Shown here piece after piece: positions 7,908 through 17,396 of a DNA stretch of 64,000 nt; position 1 is the first letter of the stretch, and each line of letters begins with the position of its first letter. Under the pieces are notes generated by a model, which was not told the DNA's origin, ran no database searches, and worked only from the letters and a program-made list of their open reading frames with translations. The stretch comes from Bacteroidaceae bacterium. Its GTDB lineage: Bacteria > Bacteroidota > Bacteroidia > Bacteroidales > Bacteroidaceae. The position numbers were made by a program, and so were the translations under genes. Location: positions 124,001 to 188,000 of the forward strand of contig JAFWYF010000001.1 of the NCBI GenBank assembly GCA_017522785.1, read 5' to 3'.

Positions 7908-9209
7908 ATGAATTACAAAAGATTTGTCTCTTTAGTTGTGTTTGTATCGACATTGTTGTCTACAAATGCTCAAAGTAACTTAGATGCAGTTAAACAATAC
8001 CTTAACATGCGTTTAGACTCCATTGTGGCATCGTGGCAGGAGTGTAATGAAGACTCCATTGAGAGTGGTAGTCGCACAAACCCGACATATTATCGTATGC
8101 TCACCCCACCGGTGTTGTATGAATCGACTGTTAAACGTGGATTGCGCCAAGGCTTTGATATGCCATCTGCTACAGTTGGTGGTGAAATTGATATGGATAG
8201 CAAAAGAGAGGTCTTGATTGATAAACTACTTTTGGAATTATACAAAGAGAATCCATCTTTGGTTACACAAACCGAAGAACAAATGCGTAGTGTTGTGTCT
8301 TCAAAGGAGTTGGCTGCGTATGATAAGGCTCCTGATATAAAAGTCAATACACAAGCTCCTATTTTGGCATCTGAAGATGCAATATCGAGCCTCGAAACAG
8401 AATATCGTAAGCCTAACTATTGGCGTACATCGGGCTCTGTTTCATTCGATTTCACTCAAAACTATGTGTCGGGAAACTGGCATGCCGGTGGTGAAAACAA
8501 TAAGACATTGCTAACTATTTTAAAGTTGCATCTAAATTACGACGATAAGAATAAAATTAAGTTCCTAAATACTTTTGAAGCTCATTTGGGCTTTACAACA
8601 GTAAAATCGGATACACTTCATAGCGTAAAAACAAACAACGATATGTTGCGTTTGCAATCAAACTTGGGTTACAATGTTGCCAAAAACTTAGATGTTTCGT
8701 TGGATGTTAAGCTACAGACCCAGATGATGCCTAGTTACCCTTCTAATTCTCCCGATTTTGTTTCGAACTTCATGGCTCCCTTTGACGCATCATTCTCTCT
8801 CGGTTTGAACTACAATAGAAGCGGTAAGAATTGGAATGCAACACTTTTCTTTGCGCCTTTGTCGTCGTATAACTACAAATTCGTACGTTATGGCTATTTG
8901 GCATCTCGTTTTGGTATAAAAGAGGGACGTCAGCACAAAGAGGACTTCGGTACAAAGCTTGTTTTAAAACCCAATGTAAATCTGTCAAAGAATATAACAT
9001 GGAGTGCTCGCATGGAGTTCTATTCTACATATTCACGTACATTCTTTGAGTGGGAAAATACAATTAACATGCAAATAAATCGTTATCTAAAAGCATCGTT
9101 GTTGTTGCACACTCGTTTCGATGATAGCGCTCCCGGGCTCTACAGCGATTCATACGGCTATTGGCAGTTGAAAGAGTACATGACTTTGGGCATTTCTTAT
9201 CAGTGGTAA
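7908..9209 (+). CDS. DUF3078 outer-membrane beta-barrel protein
   Basis: The 433-residue protein has a signal peptide (about residues 1-21, ending before QSNLDAV) and a C-terminal half with the features of a beta barrel: alternating hydrophobic strands, the NYWRTSGSVSFDFTQNYVSGNWHAGG segment typical of DUF3078, and a final aromatic residue (ISYQW). Such proteins sit in the outer membrane of Bacteroidota; their cargo or function is unknown. The gene stands alone under its own promoter and is followed after about 50 bases by the antiporter. Confidence 0.82.
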   Translation: MNYKRFVSLVVFVSTLLSTNAQSNLDAVKQYLNMRLDSIVASWQECNEDSIESGSRTNPTYYRMLTPPVLYESTVKRGLRQGFDMPSATVGGEIDMDSKREVLIDKLLLELYKENPSLVTQTEEQMRSVVSSKELAAYDKAPDIKVNTQAPILASEDAISSLETEYRKPNYWRTSGSVSFDFTQNYVSGNWHAGGENNKTLLTILKLHLNYDDKNKIKFLNTFEAHLGFTTVKSDTLHSVKTNNDMLRLQSNLGYNVAKNLDVSLDVKLQTQMMPSYPSNSPDFVSNFMAPFDASFSLGLNYNRSGKNWNATLFFAPLSSYNYKFVRYGYLASRFGIKEGRQHKEDFGTKLVLKPNVNLSKNITWSARMEFYSTYSRTFFEWENTINMQINRYLKASLLLHTRFDDSAPGLYSDSYGYWQLKEYMTLGISYQW

Positions 9210-9258
9210 AAACGTGCAAACATACTAAATTGTTATAATAAAGATTTGAAATTGTGAG

Positions 9259-11361
9259 ATGATATATAGTACATTTTTAACTACATTGGAAAAGGGAAGT
9301 TCGTATCTTGGTTCTTTGTACGATTCAGTTACGCAGAGTTGGAATAGCATTTTCCCAATATCCGACCCTACATGGATTTTCTTTTGGGTGCTATGTATCA
9401 TTTTGTTTGCTCCTTTGTTATTTAACAAATTGCGTTTGCCACATATTATAGGCATGATTTTGGCCGGTCTTGTAATTGGCCCTAATGGCCTTAATGTTCT
9501 TGCACGTGATGACAGTTTTGAACTGTTTGGTAAGGTGGGTCTTTACTACATAATGTTTTTGGCCAGCCTCGAAATTAATTTACAAGATTTAAAACAGGCG
9601 CGTGGTGGTGCCATGCTAATTGGTCTTGCTGCTTTTGCTATACCAATTTCTCTGGGCATGTTTACAAACTTGGCTATTCTTGGCTATGGTCTTATAACAT
9701 CGGTGTTGTTGGCCAGTATGTATGCCTCGTATACGCTTATATCCTATCCAATTGTTGCACGTTATGGTTTGGCGCGTCTGAAATGTGTGAATTTTGTGGT
9801 GGGAGGAACTATTATTACCGACACGCTGACTCTCTTTGTCCTAGCTGTTGTTGGTGGTATGTTTAGCGGAGAAACCGATGGTTGGTTCTTTGTTCTGTTG
9901 TTGCTGAAACTGATAGTAATATCTCTTGTAATTATCTATCTCTATCCCCGCATAACGCGCTATTTCTTTCGTCGATATAACGATGGAATAATACAATATA
10001 TCTTTGTTATGGGTCTTTTGTTCCTTGCTGCGGGTATGATGGAACTCGTTGGTATGGAAGGCATATTGGGCGCTTTTATCACCGGTATGGTGCTTAACAG
10101 AATGATTCCACACACTTCGCCTCTAATGCGTCGTATCGATTTCGTTGGTAATGCAATATTTATTCCTTATTTCCTTATAGGTGTGGGTATGATGATAAAT
10201 ATTCGTGTACTATTTAATGGTGGTGGCTCGTTGTTGGTTGCGGTGCTAATGGTTCTTACTGCCTTAACCGGTAAATGGATTGCGTCGTGGCTCACACACA
10301 AGGTGTATAAAATGTCTTCCGATGAGCAAAGGCTTATGTTTGGTTTGAGTAGTTCGCAGGCTGCGGCAACTTTGGCTGCGGCATTTGTGGGACATGGTAT
10401 TATTCTTAGCGATGGTTCGCGTTTGTTGAACGACGATGTGTTGAATGGCACAATCCTGCTAATTCTTGTAACCTGTATAGTAAGTTCAATTGTAACAGAC
10501 AGAGCATCACGAAATTTGGCAGTATCGGGTGCTCTTCCCGACAAACCTGCAAATAAATCTAAAAAGACTTTGTTGGCACTGGCCAACCCCGATATGGTAG
10601 ACAAACTAATGGATTTGGCTTTGCTCCTGCGTAAAGAGAACTCAAAAATACCTCTTTCTGCGGTAACTGTTGTCCTCGACGAAGATGAAAAAATGATGAG
10701 CAGAGGTACTAAAGTTTTGGATACAGCAGCACATATAGCGGCATCGGTGAATGTTCCATTGCTGACAAAGGTTCGTTTGACAACTAACCTTTCTCATGGT
10801 ATTATACACGAGATGAAAGAGAATGATTATGGCGAATTGATAGTAGGATTCCATCAGAAAGAGACTGCAAACGACACATTTCTAGGAGGTGTGTTGCCAG
10901 AATTATTACGAGGTCTGTTTTGTCAGGTTGTTATGGCACGCATCTCTATCCCGCTTAGCACTGTACGCTGTATTCATGTAACATTCCCTGCAAAAGCGGA
11001 ATTTGAAGCCGGATTTTACCATTGGGTAGAGCAAACAGCACGCATGGCAACAGGGTTGGGATGCAGAATATTATATCATGGTCATCCCGATACAATGGCG
11101 TTGATAAAGAATTTTCTCGACGAATTTGGTATAAAGGGCTTGGCTGAATTCTTTGCAACCGATGGCGGAAACGACCTCAAACGATTGTCTAAACAGATAC
11201 ACGATGACCATTTGTTGGTTGTGGTAAGCGCACGTAAAGGCTCTATCTCGTTCCGTCCTTCACTCGACCACATTTTCACCCAATTGCAACGAGACTATCA
11301 GAACACAAGTGTGTTGCTGATATATCCCAATGGCTATTCGGTGAGCAGTGAGATGAATTAG
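9259..11361 (+). CDS. CPA2-family cation:proton antiporter with C-terminal USP-like domain
   Basis: This inner-membrane protein of 700 residues likely exchanges Na+ or K+ for protons. Roughly residues 30-415 form the NhaA/KefB-like membrane domain with about 12 helices, including LRLPHIIGMILAGLVIGPNG and the GMEGILGAFITGMVL segment. The remaining 280 residues are soluble and resemble a universal-stress-protein type domain pair (AVTVVLDEDEK, ELIVGFHQK, LLVVVSARKGSISF), as in other Bacteroidota antiporters. Its TAG stop overlaps the TAA of the convergent GH92 gene. Confidence 0.87.
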   Translation: MIYSTFLTTLEKGSSYLGSLYDSVTQSWNSIFPISDPTWIFFWVLCIILFAPLLFNKLRLPHIIGMILAGLVIGPNGLNVLARDDSFELFGKVGLYYIMFLASLEINLQDLKQARGGAMLIGLAAFAIPISLGMFTNLAILGYGLITSVLLASMYASYTLISYPIVARYGLARLKCVNFVVGGTIITDTLTLFVLAVVGGMFSGETDGWFFVLLLLKLIVISLVIIYLYPRITRYFFRRYNDGIIQYIFVMGLLFLAAGMMELVGMEGILGAFITGMVLNRMIPHTSPLMRRIDFVGNAIFIPYFLIGVGMMINIRVLFNGGGSLLVAVLMVLTALTGKWIASWLTHKVYKMSSDEQRLMFGLSSSQAAATLAAAFVGHGIILSDGSRLLNDDVLNGTILLILVTCIVSSIVTDRASRNLAVSGALPDKPANKSKKTLLALANPDMVDKLMDLALLLRKENSKIPLSAVTVVLDEDEKMMSRGTKVLDTAAHIAASVNVPLLTKVRLTTNLSHGIIHEMKENDYGELIVGFHQKETANDTFLGGVLPELLRGLFCQVVMARISIPLSTVRCIHVTFPAKAEFEAGFYHWVEQTARMATGLGCRILYHGHPDTMALIKNFLDEFGIKGLAEFFATDGGNDLKRLSKQIHDDHLLVVVSARKGSISFRPSLDHIFTQLQRDYQNTSVLLIYPNGYSVSSEMN

Positions 11362-13553
11362 TTATGCTTGTCTGTCATTACACATTCAAGTGTTCCACCA
11401 TCCATTATTTGCTTGTGTGTGATATTTGTCCTATTATGACGCTTTCCATTCAATAGCTTCTTTTTGATATAAAAGTTTTTACGACTTACATCTTGTGCTT
11501 TAATGGTGAATGTCTTACCATTATGCAAATGTATGCGTGTCTCGGGGAATAGTGGTGTGCCAATCTCATATTCTCCTCCAACGGGTGTAACGGGGTAGAA
11601 TCCCATAGCAGAAAATACATACCATGCCGACATTTGACCACAATCTTCATTTCCACATAGCCCGTCGGGAGTGTTGCGGTAAAGGTTGTGCATTACTTGT
11701 GCTACATATTTCTGTGTTTTATGTGGTTTCCCTATTTTATTGTATAAATAAATAACATGGTGGCTGGGCTCATTCCCATGAACATATTGTCCAATCATGC
11801 CGGTGCTGAATATTGGCAACCCTTCTTTGTCGGTTGGCGAATATGTAAACAAACTGTCGAGTTTCTCTTCAAAACGTTTTTGGCCGGTGAGTCCTATTAA
11901 TCCTTCGATGTCGTGCTGTACCGACCAAAAATAGTGCCATGCATTGCTCTCACATATATGTTGTGTATATTCATCGGGACAAAAATCGGGTTGAAATTCG
12001 CCTTTGCTGTTGCGAGGTTGCATGAATGTTGTATTTGGATTATATACATTGCGATAGTTCTTTGCGCGACGAAAAAACTCTTTTGCTTGTTGCTTCTCTC
12101 CCAATGCCTCGGCAAAACGTGCTATACAGTAGTCGTCGAATGCATATTCAAGTGTGCGCGATAGTGCCCAATTATCGGAGTTGTACTCATCGGTTACATC
12201 GTATGGTACAAATCCTAAATTCTTATATAGCCCAATCCCGCGATATTCATCGCAGTTCGCTGTTGCTATACAGGCCTGCAGTGCTTTGTGTGCATCAAAC
12301 CCCTTTATTCCTTTTAAGTATGCATCGACAATAACAGGTACAGCATGATAGCCTATCATCATGTCAGTTTCGCTTCCCCACATGTTCCAAACAGGTAGGC
12401 GACCATGTTGCTCGTAGAACGATGTAAATGATTGTATCATATCAGCAACTCGGTCGGGGCAAATGTATGTATACAATGGATGCGCTGCTCTGAACGTATC
12501 CCATAACGAAAATGTTGAATAATTTTTCCAATTATTGCTTTTGTGGTTCTTTCCATCTGCACCTCGGTATAGCCCATCTACATCGCAAAAAAGAGTTGGA
12601 GCCAACATTGTACGATATAATGCAGTGTAAAAACAGACTCTGTCGTCATGGCTTCCTCCTATCACCTCAATTTTTCCTAATTCTCTGTTCCACATAGCAC
12701 GTGCTTCGGTACGGTATAGTTCAAAATCGTTGTGTTTGGCTTCGCTTTCCAGATTCTTTGCTGCACCCTCTTTCCCTGTTCCCGATATGGAAGTTATTAC
12801 AGTCAGTTCTTTCTTTTTATTGAGTGTAAAGTCGAAACGTACAGTGCCGACACATTTATATGGTCGGCTGTTTTTCTCTATAATAGCACTATCTATTTCT
12901 ATGTTATTGAATGGAGATGAAAAACGTGTTCTAAAATATAATTCTTGATTGCGTGCCCACCCGTCGGAGTAGCGGAACCCTTCTATGGTGCATGAATCTA
13001 CTACTGCTATGTAGGTTTCTGTTGTTTTGTCCCAATTCATGGATTTGGATAGGTTCAGCAGTACCGTTGCCTCTTTTTGGGGGTATGTATATCGTTGTAT
13101 GCCACATCGTTCGGTGGCTGTTAGTTCTACAATAATGTCGTAGTCTATAAGGTGAACTTTGTAGTAACCGGCTTCGGCGGTTTCGTCGCTATGCGAAAAA
13201 CGTGAATGTACTCCAAGTGGAATTTTTCCAATCTTTAAAGGATATGTAACGGGTAGGAAACTAATATCGTATAGGTCGCCCGCTCCTGTACCCGATAGGT
13301 GTGTATGGCTAAAGCCGGCAATTGTGCTGTCGGGGTAGAAGTATCCGGCAATTCGGTCCCAGCCCGGTAGACCATTGTCGGGGCTAAGCTGTACCATTCC
13401 AAATGGCACTTGTGCACCCGGGTATACGTTCCCTGTGTAGTCGGTCCCAATAAAAGTGTTTACTAAACGTGCGTAGTCCTCTTTACCATCTCGGGCGTTA
13501 GCAGTAGTAATCGTAAATATAATAAGTGTAAGTGTAATAAATCTTTTTGGCAT
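11358..13553 (-). CDS. GH92 family alpha-mannosidase
   Basis: GH92 enzymes are exo-acting, calcium-dependent alpha-mannosidases used by gut Bacteroidales to trim N-glycans and yeast mannan. The 731-residue protein has a signal peptide (residues 1-20), the N-terminal VNTFIGTDYTGNVYPGAQVPFGMVQLSPD segment, the FSHTHLSGTGAGD motif, GNEPSHHVIYLYN and the C-terminal GNEDCGQMSAWYVFSAMGFYP motif that holds catalytic acid residues. It is not inside a recognisable polysaccharide utilisation locus: no SusC/SusD pair is nearby. It could act in the periplasm or on the surface; there is no lipobox. Confidence 0.92.
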   Translation of the reverse strand: MPKRFITLTLIIFTITTANARDGKEDYARLVNTFIGTDYTGNVYPGAQVPFGMVQLSPDNGLPGWDRIAGYFYPDSTIAGFSHTHLSGTGAGDLYDISFLPVTYPLKIGKIPLGVHSRFSHSDETAEAGYYKVHLIDYDIIVELTATERCGIQRYTYPQKEATVLLNLSKSMNWDKTTETYIAVVDSCTIEGFRYSDGWARNQELYFRTRFSSPFNNIEIDSAIIEKNSRPYKCVGTVRFDFTLNKKKELTVITSISGTGKEGAAKNLESEAKHNDFELYRTEARAMWNRELGKIEVIGGSHDDRVCFYTALYRTMLAPTLFCDVDGLYRGADGKNHKSNNWKNYSTFSLWDTFRAAHPLYTYICPDRVADMIQSFTSFYEQHGRLPVWNMWGSETDMMIGYHAVPVIVDAYLKGIKGFDAHKALQACIATANCDEYRGIGLYKNLGFVPYDVTDEYNSDNWALSRTLEYAFDDYCIARFAEALGEKQQAKEFFRRAKNYRNVYNPNTTFMQPRNSKGEFQPDFCPDEYTQHICESNAWHYFWSVQHDIEGLIGLTGQKRFEEKLDSLFTYSPTDKEGLPIFSTGMIGQYVHGNEPSHHVIYLYNKIGKPHKTQKYVAQVMHNLYRNTPDGLCGNEDCGQMSAWYVFSAMGFYPVTPVGGEYEIGTPLFPETRIHLHNGKTFTIKAQDVSRKNFYIKKKLLNGKRHNRTNITHKQIMDGGTLECVMTDKHN

Positions 13554-13572
13554 TTTTGTTGTTGGTTTTTTG

Positions 13573-13580
13573 CGAAAATA
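13573..13580 (-). promoter_or_regulatory. Possible -7 element of the GH92 gene
   Basis: TATTTTCG on the minus strand lies 19 bases before the GH92 start. No clear TTTG is seen at the usual distance upstream, so support is limited. Confidence 0.35.
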
Positions 13581-13660
13581 AGCAAAGTTTTACAACTATA
13601 CTGTGTTACGATGTTTTATTTTGTTGTTTAATGCTAATATCAATTGAATAAATAAAAAAT

Positions 13661-13684
13661 CCCTGCTACAATTTTGTAGCAGGG
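13661..13684 (-). terminator. Terminator after gdhA
   Basis: A perfect 10-bp stem with a 4-base loop is followed on the minus strand by ATTTTTTATTTATT, 28 bases after the gdhA stop. This is a textbook intrinsic terminator. Confidence 0.88.
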
Positions 13685-13711
13685 AAAACTCAAAGATATT
13701 TATAGTCTGTA

Positions 13712-15046
13712 TTATACAACTCCTTGTGCCATCATGGCTTTTGCTACTTTTAAGAAGCCTGCAACGTTTGCTCCTTTTACATAGTCGATGTAGCCATCCT
13801 CACATTTTCCATATTTTACACATGCGCTGTGAATGTTGTGCATAATCTCGTGCAATTTCTCATCAACCTTCTTGCTACTCCAATTGAGTTTGTATGAGTT
13901 CTGCGACATCTCAAGTCCCGAAACCGATACTCCACCTGCGTTAGACGCTTTTCCGGGAGCATAAAGAATTTTTGCAGCTTGGAATGTGTGAACAGCTTCG
14001 GGTGTTGAGGGCATGTTAGCACCTTCTGATACCGCGATAACTCCATTTGCAATAAGTTGTTTCGCATGTTCGCCGTTTATCTCGTTTTGTGTTGCAGAAG
14101 GAAGAGCAATATCTGCTTTTTCGCCCCAAGGTTTAGCGTCTGCTACATATTTGCAACCATATTTGTCGGCGTATTCCTTTATACGTCCTCGACGAACATT
14201 CTTGAGCTCCATGATGAAATCTAATTTCTCGCGGTCTATTCCGTCTGGGTCGTATATATAGCCGTTAGAATCGCTCATTGTAAGCACCTTACCACCGAGT
14301 TGAATAACTTTTTCAACTGTGTATTGTGCAACATTTCCTGAACCCGATACAAGGCATGTCTTGCCTTTGATATCCATGCCACGAGTTTGAAGCATTTCTT
14401 GTAAGAAATAGATATTTCCGTATCCGGTTGCTTCGGGACGAATAAGTGAACCACCAAATTCCAATCCTTTGCCAGTGAATACGCCGTTGAACTCGCGTGT
14501 CATTTTCTTGTACATGCCGAACATGTAGCCCACTTCGCGACCACCAACGCCAATATCACCGGCGGGAACGTCCATCTCGGGACCTATGTGGCGCCACAAT
14601 TCTGTAATGAAAGCCTGACAGAAGCGCATTACTTCGCCATCGCTCTTTCCTTTAGGGTCAAAGTCGGAACCACCCTTTGCACCACCCATAGGAAGTGTGG
14701 TGAGTGAATTTTTAAATGTTTGCTCAAACGCAAGATATTTTAATATTCCAACATTTACTGATGGGTGAAAACGAATACCGCCTTTATACGGGCCAATAGC
14801 GTTGTTGTGCTGTACACGATAACCGGTGTTTACTTGTACTTTTCCTTTATCATCGGTCCATGTTACACGAAATGTAAATATACGATCGGGTATACAAAGA
14901 CGCTCTATTAGATTGCTGGCTTCAAATTCGGGGTGTTTGTTATACTCCTCTTCGATAGAGTGTAATACTTCTTCTACAGCCTGAAAGTACTCAGGCTCAT
15001 TGGGAAATCTCTTTTTTAAACTCTCTAATGTTGTTTCTACTTTCAT
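13712..15046 (-). CDS. gdhA: Glutamate dehydrogenase (hexameric, probably NADP-linked)
   Basis: The enzyme interconverts 2-oxoglutarate plus ammonia and glutamate, the main ammonium entry route in Bacteroidales. The 444-residue length fits the hexameric bacterial type. Visible motifs are TGYRVQHNNAIGPYKGGIRFHP, the catalytic-lysine region LPMGGAKGGSDFDPKG, the VPAGDIGVGGREVGYM segment and the nucleotide-binding VSGSGNVAQY loop. The subfamily resembles the NADP-dependent anabolic enzyme, though coenzyme choice cannot be fixed from sequence alone. It is monocistronic: terminator on one side, promoter-bearing gap on the other. Confidence 0.95.
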   Translation of the reverse strand: MKVETTLESLKKRFPNEPEYFQAVEEVLHSIEEEYNKHPEFEASNLIERLCIPDRIFTFRVTWTDDKGKVQVNTGYRVQHNNAIGPYKGGIRFHPSVNVGILKYLAFEQTFKNSLTTLPMGGAKGGSDFDPKGKSDGEVMRFCQAFITELWRHIGPEMDVPAGDIGVGGREVGYMFGMYKKMTREFNGVFTGKGLEFGGSLIRPEATGYGNIYFLQEMLQTRGMDIKGKTCLVSGSGNVAQYTVEKVIQLGGKVLTMSDSNGYIYDPDGIDREKLDFIMELKNVRRGRIKEYADKYGCKYVADAKPWGEKADIALPSATQNEINGEHAKQLIANGVIAVSEGANMPSTPEAVHTFQAAKILYAPGKASNAGGVSVSGLEMSQNSYKLNWSSKKVDEKLHEIMHNIHSACVKYGKCEDGYIDYVKGANVAGFLKVAKAMMAQGVV

Positions 15047-15107
15047 TTTTATAATTTATTTAATAAATTTCTTACTCAATGCAAGGTTTGTTCCCTTGTT
15101 TCGCGTG

Positions 15108-15115
15108 CAAAGATA
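15108..15115 (-). promoter_or_regulatory. -7 element of gdhA
   Basis: TATCTTTG on the minus strand is a perfect -7 match, 62 bases before the gdhA start. The matching -33 element is not clear. The rest of the 370-base gap to the next gene is AT-rich, holds the divergent promoter at 15336-15367 and shows no further gene. Confidence 0.5.
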
Positions 15116-15335
15116 ATGCTTTGCTGAATAAAAATGAAGAAATGAAAGATTTTTTTTTGAAAAAAAAGAAAAATGTTTGTTGAGCGTGGGAAAAAATAGA
15201 TTTTGTTTTGTTATTATGCTTAAATATAAACTTTTTGTAAAAGTTTGCATTTTTATTCCCCTTTCTATTTATATATAATGTGTATTGTTTAACCCTGTCG
15301 CGATTTGTGAAAAAATGTATAAAAAGATGCTTGTT

Positions 15336-15367
15336 TTTGAATTGTGAACTTTTTATTTATAACTTTG
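15336..15367 (+). promoter_or_regulatory. Promoter of the PCMD lipoprotein operon
   Basis: TTTG (15336-15339), a 20-base spacer and TAACTTTG (15360-15367) give a full Bacteroides promoter. Transcription should begin near 15374, which excludes a start codon at 15344 and favours the ATG at 15419 or 15434. Confidence 0.75.
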
Positions 15368-15433
15368 CACTCAATTTGTTGTGCAAAGTGTGGCCTGTTT
15401 TTTCATTTTGTCAGCAATATGAATAATGTATTT

Positions 15434-16582
15434 ATGATTAAGAAAAGTTTTCTGTTATTGATTTTGCCTTTGTCGCTTTGTGTCTCTTGTATTCAAGACG
15501 AAGCGCCTAATGCCGAGTGTGATATTTTGGCTGTAGAAGAGGCTTGGCTCGAAGAGAATAAAGATATTATAATAGGTACTCCCATTGTACAAAATGATAG
15601 AGTGTCTGTTATGTTGAAAATAGGCACCGACCGCACAGCTTTGAATCCTTCCTTTGTGCTTACAGAGGGAGCAACTCTGACAATGGTTTCTGCCACAGGG
15701 CAAGAGGTGGATGCAAATGGTGTTGTACGTGATTTTTCTACTCCTCAGGTCTATACTACTCACTCCGAGGATGGGGCGTGGAAGAAAGAGTATAGAGTGT
15801 CGTTTGCATACCCTAATATGTTAAACACTCTTTCGTTTGAACATTTTGTGCTTGATGGTGCAAAAAATAAATATTATCGTTGGGTTGAACTAGCCGAAAA
15901 TAATGTAGATACACTCAACTATTGGGCTAGTGGCAATGCGGGTTTTGCTTTTACAGGCGTAGGTACGACTCCATCGCTATATCCAACCTCTGTTTCAGGA
16001 GAAGGAGTAAATGGTAACTGTGTTAAGTTAACAACAAGCGATACCGGACTGATTGCACAACTCAATAAAAAGCCTATAGCGGCAGGTAATATCTTTATAG
16101 GTGAGTTTAATAGTGAAAATGCTATGAAAAAACCTCTCGAGGCAACTCGTTTTGGTTTGCAACTTGTGGATAAAAAACCTTCTACACTTTCGGGTTGGTA
16201 TAAATATACTCCGGGAGAGATATTTACCGATAAAGATAAAAAAGAGGTGGTGGGAATGCGTGATGAATGCTCAATCTATTCTGTTGTGTTCGAGGTAGAC
16301 CCTAAAGACTTTGTTCCTTTGGATGGTAGTAATATCCTTTCGAGTGAGCGTATTGTTATGGTTGCGCAAGTAGAGAACCCCGGCGAGCCAAAAGATTGGA
16401 CCTATTTCGAGGCTCCATATAAATTGCGTGAAGGGAAAATTTTTGATAATGAACGCCTTAAGAATAATGGGTATGCAATAACAGTTGTTGCAAGTTCCAG
16501 CAAAGCCGGCGATTTCTTTGAGGGTGCTATCGGTAGTACTCTGTATATAGATGAGTTTGCTATTTCGTGGAAGAATGAGTAA
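15434..16582 (+). CDS. PCMD-domain surface lipoprotein
   Basis: The product of 382 residues opens with a lipoprotein signal (MIKKSFLLLILPLSLCVSC), followed by an Ig-like N-terminal part and a C-terminal PCMD domain (putative carbohydrate metabolism domain). The PCMD part shows ATRFGLQLVDKKPSTLSGWYKYTPGE, DECSIYSVVFEVD and the final GSTLYIDEFAIS strand. The family is thought to bind glycans on the cell surface of Bacteroidota; this is inference. An ATG five codons upstream (15419) is also possible. The gene is the first of three that encode exported proteins and is followed after 16 bases by the beta-barrel gene. Confidence 0.82.
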   Translation: MIKKSFLLLILPLSLCVSCIQDEAPNAECDILAVEEAWLEENKDIIIGTPIVQNDRVSVMLKIGTDRTALNPSFVLTEGATLTMVSATGQEVDANGVVRDFSTPQVYTTHSEDGAWKKEYRVSFAYPNMLNTLSFEHFVLDGAKNKYYRWVELAENNVDTLNYWASGNAGFAFTGVGTTPSLYPTSVSGEGVNGNCVKLTTSDTGLIAQLNKKPIAAGNIFIGEFNSENAMKKPLEATRFGLQLVDKKPSTLSGWYKYTPGEIFTDKDKKEVVGMRDECSIYSVVFEVDPKDFVPLDGSNILSSERIVMVAQVENPGEPKDWTYFEAPYKLREGKIFDNERLKNNGYAITVVASSSKAGDFFEGAIGSTLYIDEFAISWKNE

Positions 16583-16598
16583 AATTTTGGATATGTGT

Positions 16599-17351
16599 AT
16601 GAAAAAAATTATATTGACTCTTTTGGCTGTTATTGCAGTTGTTGTAGCAGTTGCAGAAGAAAAAAAAGATGTTACTCAAAAAGAGTGGGTTTTCCGTGTT
16701 GCTGCCGGGTATAATCTTGGTGGTACAGCTCCTTTACCTTTGCCCCGTGAAATACGCAGTATAGATGGCTTTAATCCCGGTCTTAATTATGCTCTCGAAG
16801 GAAGCGTTCAGAAACGTTTTGTGGGAACGCCATGGGGCGTAATGCTGGGCTTGCGCCTAGAGACAAAAGGAATGGAAACCGATGCAAGGGTAAAAAACTA
16901 TCACATGGAAGCTGTTAATAGTGATGGCAACGGAAAAGTTGTAGGAGCATGGACCGGTATGGTTAAGACTCGTGTAAAAAACAATTATATTTCGATGCCA
17001 ATCTTGGCAACGTACTCTATTGGAAACAGGTGGACATTGTCGGCCGGGCCATACATAGCTTGGATGTTTGACGGAGAATTTACAGGAGAGGCCTATGATG
17101 GTTATATACGCGACCAAAATCCAACAGGAGAGAAAGCCGAGGTAACAAGCGCGGTATATGATTTTAGTAGCAGTCTCGAGAAATTGCATTATGGCGTGCA
17201 AGCCGGTGGTGAGTATCGTGCAACAGAGCGCTTTGCTTTATATGCCAATTTGCAATGGGGGTTGAATGGTATTTTTCCAAACGATTTCGGCAGTGTAACA
17301 TTCGATCTCTATCCGATATATGCAACATTGGGCTTTGCGTATATGTTCTAA
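16599..17351 (+). CDS. Outer-membrane beta-barrel protein
   Basis: The 250-residue product has a signal peptide (MKKIILTLLAVIAVVVAVAE) and a small barrel of the PorT/OmpW-like kind: repeated amphipathic strands, the GVMLGLRLETKGMET and NYISMPILATYSIGNRWTLSAGPY segments and a C-terminal aromatic residue (GFAYMF). This family (PF13568/PF13505-like) is common in Bacteroidota and its members have varied roles. The frame is open upstream to 16551 but would overlap the previous gene; the ATG with signal peptide is at 16599. Confidence 0.8.
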   Translation: MKKIILTLLAVIAVVVAVAEEKKDVTQKEWVFRVAAGYNLGGTAPLPLPREIRSIDGFNPGLNYALEGSVQKRFVGTPWGVMLGLRLETKGMETDARVKNYHMEAVNSDGNGKVVGAWTGMVKTRVKNNYISMPILATYSIGNRWTLSAGPYIAWMFDGEFTGEAYDGYIRDQNPTGEKAEVTSAVYDFSSSLEKLHYGVQAGGEYRATERFALYANLQWGLNGIFPNDFGSVTFDLYPIYATLGFAYMF

Positions 17352-17396
17352 ATGAGAATAGTAAACATAAGTATAATAAAAATTAAATTTTAGCGT

